DNA of 64,000 nt. Source: Paramacrobiotus metropolitanus. Lineage: Eukaryota; Tardigrada; Eutardigrada; Parachela; Macrobiotidae. This document shows positions 45,850 to 55,476 of this stretch, piece by piece. Numbering within the stretch: position 1 is the first letter of the stretch; every line of letters begins with the position of its first letter. The position numbers and the translations under genes are program-made. The notes beneath the pieces are model-generated. The model was given only the letters and a program-made list of their open reading frames with translations, made no database searches and was not told the DNA's origin. The stretch covers positions 620,001 through 684,000 of the forward strand of contig NW_026570255.1 of NCBI RefSeq assembly GCF_019649055.1, read 5' to 3'.

Positions 45850-46620
45850 ATTGTCCGGGTGCGCAGTGGAGGTGTTGGTAGAAGGCTAAAACCGAGTGCA
45901 AAGAGCGCCTCCGCACCTATGTATTCTGCTGGAAGCGAACTCTCTTCCACCTTCGCCTTCGGTCTTCGCACAAGTGCAAACAAATATTTTCAGGGCGGGC
46001 TTACGCATTGCATTCTGCTCTCCTTCCTGTTCGCTGCATCTTAGTATTCCTGGTCTGGGCATTTTCACGATTTTTCTGGGATCTCCAACACAGCTACGAA
46101 CTCCGCTCATGTCACTTGGCTGATTTTTGTGGCCGTATCTCCAATAAATTTTTAATGCTTCCGCCTTCCGGGTTGTTTGTTAGTGAGAAATGGCTGATGC
46201 CATCTGCTAATATTAAAACAATGCTCTTAAAGCATCTTAATTGGAATTGCGAACTTCGCGCTTCGAGGGAACTTACGACTGTACAGGTTGGAAAAGGATG
46301 CGAGGTCACCAACCAGCTATGATTACGATTACCAGAATCGAGAAACACCAGTTTACTGTGCAGCCAGATCGCAGGGCTAATTTATTAGAGCGCGACCCGT
46401 ACGAACGGAAGAAGAAACAAAACTAAAATCAGGTTTAGAAATAGAATGGACAGCTTCCGATAATGTGTCTACTGTCTAGTCATGCTGTGATCATGGTAAG
46501 CTGGTCAGAACAGGTAGCCACACATGGTGAACCGCTTAGACAACATTCATCCGCTTTAATATTAATCAGTCCTATGATGAGTGTGCACTGCGTCACCTCA
46601 GCTCTGAATTGTACGTATTA
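45850..46620. other. Intergenic stretch, no gene seen
   Basis: Open frames on both strands (for example 46008-46322 +) have no recognisable domain, no splice logic and no paralogue in the window. Confidence 0.35.
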
Positions 46621-46626
46621 CGAGTA

Positions 46627-47479
46627 CAGTGAAACCTCATCGTACGTACTGTAAGAGGAGAATCCTCTGTGTACACAGCAGCCGCCCATCCGCCGCCTAC
46701 CTGGTTGGCTCAAGCTCAAGCACAAATATCTTGATCTTCGCCAACAGCGGCGATGGCACAGTGGCTGTGCTACGTGGATCTCACTCGGTAGCCAGCGGTT
46801 CGATTCCCGCTCCATCGCCATTTTTCGGAATTTCCTCAACAGACAGGATCTCTGACCGCCCTCCCTCGCTGAGATCATCACGGACAGCCGACTTATGGCT
46901 GCCTCTGTTATAGTACACCCCGAAGAAACATACACCCCTCTATTACGTACGAAAAATTCTGTACCGAATTACGTCGTAGACTAAAGTACAGGGGGGAACC
47001 TCTACGTAATGTACACCTCAGCGTTGCGTACACGTACACTTAATCTCTGTACCGCATAAGCATTTCACTGTACGCAATCACCTCGTGAATTCGTACACCG
47101 TTGTTTCGGAACTGAAGATTTTATACTTTTTGATGGTAAATTTGTGAAAATCCACAGAAGGAAAGAAAACTATACACGAAATTGCTAGATTTTTGTATCC
47201 TGAGTAAGGATTTAAGGACTCTTTTGCTGAAAGTTTGCGAGAGAATTGTTTTCGTCTGTTTACATACACACAGATTGATGTAGTTTTGTATGTTAACTAA
47301 TGAAATCTGTGTATTTTATGTATAACACAGTATGTGCAGACCATTTCGTAGTGGGGCGGTGCCCCTCGTCTACAGTCACCCCCCAGGGGGCTGGGGGCAG
47401 CTAATTTGAATTCCGTACACCCCTGAATTACGTACGAAATTTTCCGTACGGAGGTGTACGTATTTCAGAGGTTTCACTG
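46627..47479. mobile_element. pogo/Tigger-like element with CAGTGAAACCTC ends and TA duplication
   Basis: The left end CAGTGAAACCTC (46627-46638) and right end GAGGTTTCACTG (47468-47479) are exact inverted repeats, each flanked by TA (46625-46626 and 47480-47481), the target of Tc1/mariner/pogo elements. This terminal sequence is characteristic of the Tigger group. The interior carries repeated 'acgtacgaaa' and 'gtacaccccg' words and no intact transposase. Confidence 0.75.
46749..46820 (+). ncRNA. tRNA-like sequence, probable SINE head or tRNA pseudogene
   Basis: Seventy-two bases with a perfect 7-bp acceptor stem (ggcgatg with catcgcc) and discriminator A, a 4-bp D stem (gcac/gtgc), box A 'tggcacagtgg' and exact box B 'ggttcgattcc'. 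The T stem pairs only if its loop has 8 bases, and the anticodon arm has four good pairs (ctac/gtag) but an overlong loop, so no anticodon can be read. It lies inside the Tigger-like element and resembles the tRNA-like repeat at 45237-45312. A functional tRNA gene is unlikely. Confidence 0.5.
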
Positions 47480-47481
47480 TA

Positions 47482-48000
47482 CAGTAATAATAATCTATTA
47501 ATTTTATTCTATGTAGCACTTTTTCAAAATTACCAAAGAAAAATCTTTTATACAGATAATTAATTTGAGCAGAATATTTGAATTCAGAATATTTGAACTC
47601 AGCGCTGACGAATTGGCAAAAAAACGTTTCTGCGGACACAGGTACAAATTTTGTCGCTTACGTGGCTGCCACCAACCGCGGTGGGATTAAGGGGCTGACT
47701 GTGAAAAATGTTATCATTCGAAAAAACATATTTATTATACGCTGATGTTTATCGCTAAAATACGCTGATAATTATTCTCGACTGTTTAATTTGAAACTTT
47801 TTGCCTATACAAAAGTCCGTGGTCAAATAGGAGTCTCGTGTGACTACGGTAGTATCACAGAGACTGGTAATACAGAAGTAATAATAAGTAGTAATAGAGA
47901 CTGGTGATAATACGTGATAATATACACCAGCCTCTGTATAACCAGTCTCTGTGGTAGTATCCTAGTAAAAAATTAAGTACAAAAAACACGTGCATTTTCC
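47482..48000. other. Intergenic stretch, no gene seen
   Basis: AT-rich sequence with a short local repeat of 'gagactggt' and 'aatacg' words near 47865-47955. No supported gene. Confidence 0.35.
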
Positions 48001-48215
48001 AGAAATGCGCCTGTGCTTTTTGGCTGCCCGGCAACGCATAACTGATGCCAGCTGTAGTCAGGCAAAAGGAAACGCTTTCAGATAAGTAATATTCTTATGA
48101 TAATATGCGTACGTATAAGTACTGGTAATTTAGTTCGATCAGCGGTTTCGATCCAGTTACGTACTCCAGATCCCCGTTGCAGTACTCTGATTCCTCTGTA
48201 ACAATAACCAGCACT

Positions 48216-48458
48216 ATGCAGCGCTCATTCGCCGGTCTTGCCGTGTTTCTGCTGGTCATCATGGCGGTCAACCCTCCGGCGACGGCCCAATGGAGCGGCC
48301 ACCGGGAGCCAGCCGCCCTGGGCTCCTTCCTGCCGACGGCGTTGGCGCGTCTGCGCCGGGCCAACGACATGGCCGGGACGGCGCCCCACGCGCGCCCCGT
48401 CCGCTGCCCCTGCCATGTTTTCCCCGCTTGCTGCACCTGGTCCGGCGACTGGGGTTAA
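48216..48458 (+). CDS. Secreted cysteine-rich peptide precursor (intact, inverted-duplication right copy)
   Basis: An 80-residue single-exon frame beginning MQRSFAGLAVFLLVIM. The start at 48216 is preferred over the in-frame upstream start at 48177 because it opens directly into the signal peptide and matches the paralogue start. Signal cut expected before Gln25; RLRR at 45-48; cysteines 64, 66, 72 and 73; C-terminus GDWG-stop. AATAAA at 48583-48588, 125 bp after the stop, gives a compact mRNA. The region after the signal peptide is identical in protein sequence to the 35304-35546 gene. Neighbour on the opposite strand: a decayed CUB-type TM exon. Function unknown; secreted bioactive peptide inferred. 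Confidence 0.78.
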   Translation: MQRSFAGLAVFLLVIMAVNPPATAQWSGHREPAALGSFLPTALARLRRANDMAGTAPHARPVRCPCHVFPACCTWSGDWG

Positions 48459-48974
48459 GGGTTATTCCGGTTAGTCTGATTGGTCAGCGGTGCTGCTGTG
48501 TATGCATTGTGTCTGTGCTTTTCTTTTCTGCTGTTTAGTCTGTGCAATAATATCAACATCCCTGCTCAAGTTTTGACAAACGAATAAAGGCAGTACAACG
48601 AAAAGCCAATCTTGTTTGTATAGCCAAAGCATTATTAATAGTGATCATCATAGAACACGTACGCAGATAACCGCTTAGGCGCCGTACTGGAATCTCAGGC
48701 ACAACACACTGAAATCTGACTGCAGTTGCTGCATTATACTGTATTCATTTTCTCGGTATTTATTGGCGACCAGAAAATAACGCCCTCTGTTTGGCTGTTC
48801 CAGCTTCATTAATATGGTTCACTCGAGAATTTAATGAATTTAAACATCTAGCTGTCTATACGCTGTACAGTAACACATCGTTGTACCACAAAACCTTAGA
48901 GCGCATGGCGTCGAATTTGATTGCACGGGGCCATGAAAAAGATAGAAAGGTCATCCGGGTGTTTTGGGCGATCC

Positions 48975-49110
48975 AGTGGGCGCCCTGGCGCTGCTTCGTC
49001 TGGCGTTTACGCCGCTGCACACCGCTACCAACACCTCCCCCGCCCCCCAACGACAGCCCAAATGACCGCCCCCAGGGTGGGCTGCATCAATCCCACCCAG
49101 GCCTAAATAT
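48975..49110 (-). pseudogene. Remnant of the C-terminal transmembrane exon (mirror copy)
   Basis: Read on the minus strand, one frame gives MQPTLGAVIWAVVG and another gives VQRRKRQTKQRQGAHW, the two halves of the exon intact at 38380-38596, split by a frameshift in a G-rich run. It is the counterpart of 34640-34772 within the inverted duplication. Confidence 0.6.
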
Positions 49111-49365
49111 ATATTAATTTTGCGAATATAAATATTTAATATCTAAATATTTAATTATCAAAATAACTAACAATAAGGTACGTAAATACAAATAATCGCA
49201 TTCTGCTTCGTATAAGTAAACTTATGGTCATATCTATGCGACTATGCGTACTAAATGCACTGCCTTCAGATCGCAGCTCGCTCCATTCCTCGCTAGCGCG
49301 CAAACGTAGGATTCGAATCGTTCTTCATTTTAATTACTAATGCCATGCTGCCGGCTAATTATCAC

Positions 49366-49760
49366 AGAAACGCAGGTTAGTGCAGTTGTGCGTGATATCG
49401 GTTCGATAATATAAAAACTCAAAGTACTTTCAAAGTACTTTCAAAGTTTCATGTACTCGTACAAAGATGGCTTTCACAGCATTTACTGTTTGTTATAACA
49501 TGACAGACATTTAACACGCAATCTATGATTTTTTTCCCTAAAATCGCGTGATGGGCTTCAGAGCGTGCGCCTTACTAATGTTAAAGTTGTTGCCTATTGT
49601 TGTTGTAATAATAATGTTGTTGTGTCTGCACAGCTACAATATATTGTTGTTTGATTAATATTAACTGAAATATGATTAATAATCATATTTATTGTTAATA
49701 CTGTAGTTGTATGATTAATGATCCATACAACAATGTATCTGTACAGGCACAACCGGTGAA
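49366..49760. other. Intergenic stretch, no gene seen
   Basis: AT-rich sequence with local repeats ('caaagtactttcaaagtact' near 49420; 'attgttgtt' words near 49590-49660). Nothing coding is supported. Confidence 0.35.
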
Positions 49761-49764
49761 GGAG

Positions 49765-49950
49765 CTGTTGTGTGACACGGAATCTTAAACATCAGACACT
49801 TTCGTACTGAATGCAAAAAAAGCATTTCAAGACTGGTTCCCGAATGTAAACTACACGAGCAAACAAGAAAAAAAGATAACCGTTAAAATTTAGCTACCGG
49901 TAGTACTACAGAAATCTTCGTAAGCAAAATTAACGTCATCAGTAAATGAA
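49765..49950 (+). repeat. Segment duplicated at 36,345-36,530
   Basis: See the partner entry for shared words. Here the segment lies 110 bp upstream of a broken peptide gene, suggesting that it is part of that gene's upstream region; the 36.3 kb copy has no peptide gene beside it. Confidence 0.65.
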
Positions 49951-50058
49951 GTCGACAAGTACGTATTAACTATTACCAAAGCCCCACTCATATGGAAAGC
50001 TTCCATAAGAAATCAAAAGCCGGCGCGTGCCATAGCTGAAAGAAGAACCCTTCCGCCA

Positions 50059-50206
50059 ACATGGACCCTACCGCCCTGGCCTACTTCCAGCCGACCGCTG
50101 TGGGGCGCCCGCGCCGTGCCGATGACACACCCCGCCGGCGGCCCTCGCGCGCACCATCCGCTGTCCCTGCTATTTGATGCCATCGTGCTGCACCGGCGAG
50201 TGGGGC
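50059..50206 (+). pseudogene. Secreted peptide gene copy, frameshifted and lacking a signal peptide
   Basis: The first frame reads TALAYFQPTAVGRPRRADD, matching the propeptide and R-x-R-R region of the family. A one-base shift near 50130 moves to the frame TIRCPCYLMPSCCTGEWG-stop, which keeps the C-x-C-x5-C-C motif and the Trp-Gly end. No signal peptide precedes it. AATAAA at 50350-50355 matches the position of the polyadenylation signal in the intact paralogue. It is recognisable but not translatable as one precursor. Confidence 0.75.
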
Positions 50207-50689
50207 TAGTCTGGTCTGTAGGGCGGTGGCCACGGCTCGCCGCTATGTAGCAATTTTTTCTGGGCTGTCCCTTTTCTGCGCTGTCCCTATGCAATATTCA
50301 ATAATATCAGTATCCCTGCTCAAGTTTTTTTTTGTGACTGCGCACAATCAATAAAGACAGCAGAACGAGACCTGACCGTGCTTCTGTAGCCAAAGCATTA
50401 TTCGATGGTTTCCATAGAATGCGCGGATAATCGCGGGCTATTAGCATCTGCTATATATACAGTATATATATGATGACACAGAAAACTGACGCGGCAGACT
50501 TTGCATTTATAAGGTATTTTTTTCAACCAGAAAACGATATGCAAAACTGCAGTGACTGATATGCAAGTGGCAGTTACAGATTCTTCAGTATGATACACTT
50601 GAACCTGATATTGAAATAATTACACCTCTACGCGCTGCAATAAACTGCACCCTACAGGGTCATAAGAATGGCGGAAAGGTCAGCCGGTA

Positions 50690-50835
50690 TTTCAGCCCAC
50701 AGGCTCCATCTGGTGACTGCGCCGCTGTATCGCGTTGCAACGCATCAGATACACGGACGCGCCCACGACTGTTCCAATGACCGCCCCCTGGGTGGGCTGC
50801 GTTCGGCCCATCCAGGCCTCGCTGGCGGTGGATAC
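50690..50835 (-). pseudogene. C-terminal transmembrane exon copy, minus strand
   Basis: The minus-strand reading ASEAWMGRTQPTQGAVIGTV, then SVYLMRCNAIQRRSHQMEPVG-stop, aligns with the 38.4 kb exon (ASEAWMGLTQPTLGAVVGAV). The membrane helix is shortened by several residues and the Trp-Ser-Ser end is lost. This copy, like those at 34.6 and 49.0 kb, converges on a peptide gene copy on the other strand. Confidence 0.6.
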
Positions 50836-50961
50836 TGACGTTTAGACAATAACAATTTTTTTGTGCGCACTGGATGTGCTCTGGAATCAGCGTGTTTGTT
50901 GATTTTCAGATTATGTTAATAAATTTTTGAGCTGATTTCCTCTTTTTTCGTCGTATTCTAG

Positions 50962-51112
50962 GACCGACATTCAGTGTTGACCATAAAGGTCAAACCTTTG
51001 CAGCCCAGCTGGGAGTGCAAGTGGCGCATCCACGGGCTGTCGAGTCACAACCTCCTGATCAACATTGAGAAAAAGATGGTTATAAACCTAAACAACCGTT
51101 TTATTGGAACTG
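50962..51112 (+). CDS. Isolated CUB-type exon (fragment)
   Basis: After a pyrimidine-rich acceptor (tattctag) the frame reads VLTIKVKPLQPSWECKWRI then HGLSSHNLLINIEKKM. The C-x-W-x-I pattern and following strand fit the second part of a CUB domain, complementary to the first-part exon at 38083-38151. No donor is convincing, and the frame runs on to a stop at 51156. It could be a surviving exon of another CUB/TM family copy. Confidence 0.4.
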
Positions 51113-51169
51113 TCTTCATTTTTTCAGCAGTGGCGAAACACGAGCAGCATTGGTGAAAATATTGCAGAG

Positions 51170-51262
51170 TTAGAGGAACGCAAAGACAACATCTATATAC
51201 ATGGCCGCCACGAACACCACTACTAGTAGGAAGGCAAGAGCGGCTATTAGAGCGCCCTGCAT
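51170..51262 (-). pseudogene. 5' fragment of a peptide-gene paralogue (signal peptide only)
   Basis: Minus-strand ATG at 51262 opens MQGALIAALAFLLVVVF, preceded by 'tagcact' as in the intact genes ('accagcact' before the ATG). The frame stops after 30 codons with no propeptide, R-x-R-R site or cysteines, so only the 5' end of a paralogue remains. Confidence 0.5.
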
Positions 51263-51529
51263 AGTGCTAATTGTACTGCAAGTAGGAATGGGAGTAAGTA
51301 AGTGGGTTCCAAACGCGGTTGAACAAAATCATAAAACTGACTTGTCATTTACATTATACTGGTTTACCTTTTTATAAGTAGAAGTACCACACACAAGTAC
51401 ATACCAAGTACTAAAATTCATAACAAAAACAACATCGGCAATACTATCCTGCTCGGGGATTATATCCACAACACATATCGCGTTTCCCGTTGAACTTACA
51501 TTATTGTATCATCAGAGCACTTCTTTTTC

Positions 51530-52213
51530 TTAAGGGAAGTGGCCCGGTACATTGTGCCAAATCCGTGTACAACCACGGAAATTTTCACTTTCGCGCACTC
51601 CCAAACACATTTTTGTTCCGTTTTAGGGTATTCTGTAGCCAGATAATTTGTATACAGTGGCGTGAAAACTGTTTGTGCGTGCAACATCCGGTTCGAGAGT
51701 TGTGGCTGTTGGAGGTTCCAAAACGTTTAAATGCATTCAGGTGTACCAAAAGTCTCATTATGGACCGATCTCCTTCAAATTTTGCACGTAACTGCACATC
51801 ACGACGAAGAACGTTTTTACACCGATCCACTGTCCTAGCATGTTTTTCAAATTTTAAAATGAATTTCGAAAATTTTAAAATTCATTTTAAAATTCGAAAA
51901 AAATCACAGAAGTCTGGATCGGTGTAAAAACGATCTTCATGGACATGCGCATGTACGTGAAAATTTGAGGGAGATCGGTCTATAATGAGACTTTTGGCAC
52001 ACCTGAATGCATTTAAACTTTTGGGAATTTTTGAACACCATAACTCCCGAACCGGATGATGCGCGCGCAAACGGTTTTCAGGGCAGTGTGTACAAATCAT
52101 TTGGCCACAGAATGTCATGAAACAAGGGAAAAAGTGGTCTGGGATTGCGCGAAAGAGAAAGATTTCGTGCATGTACACGAATTTGGTACCATGTACCAGG
52201 CCACTTCCCTTAA
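51530..52213. mobile_element. Full-length TTAA palindromic element (684 bp)
   Basis: TTAA at both ends (51530-51533 and 52210-52213), directly followed by GGGAAGTGGCCCGGTACAT and its reverse complement. The whole element is one imperfect inverted repeat meeting in an AT-rich centre near 51,880. Subterminal words include 'acatccggttcg', 'gtaccaaaagtctcattatg' and 'tttttacaccgatcca'. TTAA duplication suggests mobilisation by a piggyBac-type transposase. No open frame of note. Confidence 0.85.
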
Positions 52214-52247
52214 GGGAAGTGGGCCGGTACATGGTACCAAATTCGTG

Positions 52248-53065
52248 TTAAGGGAAGTGGGCCGGTACATGGTACCAAATTCGTGTACATGCACGAAAAT
52301 TTTCGCTTTCGCGCACTCTCAGACACATTTTTGTTTCGAATTTGACGTCTTGTAGCCAGAAGATTTGTATACAGTGGCGTGAAAACTGTTTGTTCGCGCA
52401 ACATCCGGTTCGGGAGTTATGGCTGTTAGAATATTCCAAAAAGTTTAAATGCCTTCCAGTGTACCAAAGGTCTTATTATGGGCCGATCTCCCTCAAATTT
52501 TGCACGTAAATGCAGATTACCAAGAATATGGTTTTTACACCGATCCAGACTTCCATGATTTTTTTCAAATTTTGAAATGAAAATTTAAAATTTTTGAAAT
52601 TCATTTTAAAATTCGAAACACATGCCAGAACAGTCGATAAGTGTAAAAACGCGTTTTTCGTGGTTATGTGCATTTACGTGCAAAATTTGAGGGAGATCGG
52701 ACCTTTAGTACACTGGAACACATTTAAACTTTTTGGAATTTTCTAACAGCCACAACTCCCGAACCGGATGCGCGCACAAACGGTTTTCACTCCAGTGTAC
52801 TACAAATCTTCTGGTTACAGAATGTCATAAACCGAAACAAAAAGTGTTTGGGAGTGCGCGAAAGTAAAAGTTTCCATGTATGTACACGAATTTGGTACTG
52901 TAGGCGCTAGCTGAAATGACATCACAAAGTCTGGTGTACGGAAAACAGTGTACACGCTGCTGTTAACTTTGCGCTGTCCGGCAGGGGGCAGGCAGCGGCC
53001 GGATCTAAAAGTGGTGCCATTTCATCTAGCGGCTACAGTACCATGTACCGGGCCACGTCCCTTAA
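52248..53065. mobile_element. Second TTAA palindromic element, with a nested insertion
   Basis: TTAA ends at 52248-52251 and 53062-53065 with the same palindromic organisation. It is preceded by a 38-bp stub of the same left end (52210-52247) directly abutting the previous element. After removal of the nested 139-bp insert and its 4-bp duplication the length is 675 bp, close to the 684 bp of its neighbour. Confidence 0.85.
52899..53037. mobile_element. 139-bp nested MITE with GTAC target duplication
   Basis: The left end TGTAGGCGCTAGCTGAAATG and the reversed right end TGTAGCCGCTAGATGAAATG form 20-bp inverted repeats with two mismatches. GTAC flanks both sides (52895-52898, 53038-53041), and the uninterrupted host sequence in sister elements reads 'ttggtaccatgtacc'. 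Non-coding. Confidence 0.85.
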
Positions 53066-53360
53066 GGAAAATGGCCCGGTATATGGTGTCAAAAATGGGA
53101 TACGATACACTAAAACTTTCGTTTTCGCGCACTCCGAATCGCTTATTTTGTAATACTTTATGTCATTGCAAAGCTAAATGATCAGGTGGTAAGCAGACTT
53201 TGGTACACAACGCGTTTAAACTTTTTGCCCATTTTAGTTCGCCATCTCGGCAACCGGATGTTGCGCACGCAAAAGGTTTTCAGAACAATGTATACAATCA
53301 CAGAGAGTTTAACCCGTTTAGGGTAACCAAGACATAGTTTCCCTGTACCGGCCGTAATAG
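53066..53360. mobile_element. Partial TTAA-family element next to the satellite
   Basis: Starts from the shared TTAA at 53062 with 'ggaaaatggcccggtatatg' and continues through 'cgcgcactccgaatcgctta', 'ggtacacaacgcgtttaaac', 'aaccggatgttgcgcacgc' and 'ttttcagaacaatgtatac'. It is closer to the 36.54-36.94 kb copy than to its neighbours. The end is eroded before the satellite begins. Confidence 0.65.
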
Positions 53361-53396
53361 TCGAAACACAAAAAGTTGTTGCGCTCTCAAGAAACA

Positions 53397-55476
53397 CCAA
53401 TGGAACCAATGGAACTTCACTGGAACCCGTTGGAACTGTTGGAACTACTATCTGTACATGTCTTATTGCGCCCATTGTGTGTACCAATGGAACCTATGGA
53501 ACTCTACTGGAACCCGTTGGAACTGTTGGAACTACTATCTGTACATGTCTTATTACGCCCTTGTGTGGTACCAATGGAACCTATGGAACTCTACTGGAAC
53601 CCGTTGGAACTGTTGGAACTACTATCTGTACATGTCTTATTGCGCCCATTGTGTGAACCAATGGAACCTATGGAACTCTACTGGAGCCCGTTGGAACTGT
53701 TGGAACTACTATCTGTATGTACATGTCTTATTGCGCCCTTGTGTGGTACCAGTGGAACCTATGGAACTCTACTGGAACCCGTTGGAACTGTTGGAACTAC
53801 TATCTGTACATGTCTTATTGCGCCCATTGTGTGAACCAATGAAACCTATGGAACTCTACTGGAACCCGTTGGAACTGTTGGAACTACTATCTGTACATGT
53901 CTTATTGCGCCCATTGTGTGTACCAATGGAACCTATGCAACTCTACTGGAACCCGATGGAACTGTTGGAACTACTATCTGTACATGTCTTATTACGCCCT
54001 TGTGTGGTACCAATGGAACCTATGGAACTCTACTGGAACCCGTTGGAAGTGTTGGAACTACTATCTGTACATGTCTTATTGCGCCCATTGTGTGAACCAA
54101 TGGAACCTATGGAACTCTACTGGAACCCGTTGGAACTGTTGGAACTACTATCTGTACATGTCTTATTACGCCCTTGTGTGGTACCAATGGAACCTATGGA
54201 ACTCTACTGGAACCCGTTGGAACTGTTGGAACTACTATCTGTACATGTCTTATTGCGCCCATTGTGTGAACCAATGAAACCTATGGAACTCTACTGGAAC
54301 CCGTTGGAACTGTTGGAACTACTATCTGTACATGTCTTATTGCGCCCATTGTGTGTACCAATGGAACCTATGCAACTCTACTGGAACCCGATGGAACTGT
54401 TGGAACTACTATCTGTACATGTCTTATTACGCCCTTGTGTGGTACCAATGGAACCTATGGAACTCTACTGGAACCCGTTGGAACTGTTGGAACTACTGTC
54501 TGTACATGTCTTATTGCGCCCATTGTGTGAACCAATGGAACCTATGGAACTCTACTGGAACCCGTTGGAACTGTTGGAACTACTATCTGTACATGTCTTA
54601 TTACGCGCTTGTGTGGTACCAATGGAACCTATGGAACTCTACTGGAACCCGTTGGAACTGTTGGAACTACTATCTGTACATGTCTTATTGCGCCCATTGT
54701 GTGAACCAATGGAACCTATGGAACTCTACTGGAACCCGTTGGAACTGTTGGAACTACTATCTGTACATGTCTTACTGCGCCCATTGTGTGTACCAATGGA
54801 ACCTATGGAACTCTACTGGAACCCGTTGGAACTGTTGGAACTACTATCTGTACATGTCTTATTACGCCCTTGTGTGGTACCAATGGAACCTATGGAACTC
54901 TACTGGAACCCGTTGGAACTGTTGGAACTACTATCTGTACATGTCTTATTGCGCCCATTGTGTGAACCAATGGAACCTATGGAACTCTACTGGAGCCCGT
55001 TGGAACTGTTGGAACTACTATCTGTATGTACATGTCTTATTGCGCCCTTGTGTGGTACCAGTGGAACCTATGGAACTCTACTGGAACCCGTTGGAACTGT
55101 TGGAACTACTATCTGTACATGTCTTATTGCGCCCATTGTGTGTACCAATGGAACCTATGGAACTCTACTGGAACCCGTTGGAACTGTTGGAACTACTATC
55201 TGTACATGTCTTATTGCGCCCATTGTGTGTACCAATGGAACCTATGGAACTCTACTGGAACCCGTTGGAACTGTTGGAACTACTATCTGTGTGTACATGT
55301 CTTATTGCGCCCTTATGTGGTACCAGTGGAACCTATTGAACTCTACTGGAACCCGTTGGAACTGTTGGAACTACTATCTGTATGTACATGTCTTATTGCG
55401 CCCTTGTGTGGTACCAGTGGAACCTATGGAACTCTACTGGAACCCGTTGGAACTGTTGGAACTACTATCTGTACAT
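53397..55476 (+). repeat. 87-bp satellite array, first block (about 24 units)
   Basis: Unit starts marked by 'gtacatg' fall at 53454, 53541 and 53628, giving an exact 87-bp period. Each unit has five TGGAAC words at spacings of 9, 11, 10 and 9 bp, followed by 'tactatctgtacatgtctta'. Three main variants alternate: 'gcgcccattgtgtgtacc', 'acgcccttgtgtggtacc' and 'gcgcccattgtgtgaacc'. Less frequent 91-bp units have an extra 'tatg'. Because 87 is divisible by 3 and the consensus has no stop in any plus-strand frame, long open frames appear in all three frames; the minus strand is closed. Best read as satellite DNA. Confidence 0.95.

Larger units (their letters stand above)
48005..49365 (+). repeat. 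Inverted segmental duplication, right arm (partner 34,370-35,745)
   Basis: Carries the same content as the left arm in opposite orientation: the peptide gene at 48216-48458, its 3' flank, the TM-exon remnant on the opposite strand, and the 'gccatgctgccggctaatta' end. Differences include a longer 3' flank in the left arm. Confidence 0.85.

Noticed and set aside
46008-46322. 104-codon plus-strand frame as a gene
   Set aside because: Overlapping frames on both strands, no domain, no splice signals and no paralogue.
46749-46820. Functional tRNA gene
   Set aside because: The acceptor stem and box A/B are good, but the T loop needs 8 bases and the anticodon arm does not give a readable anticodon.
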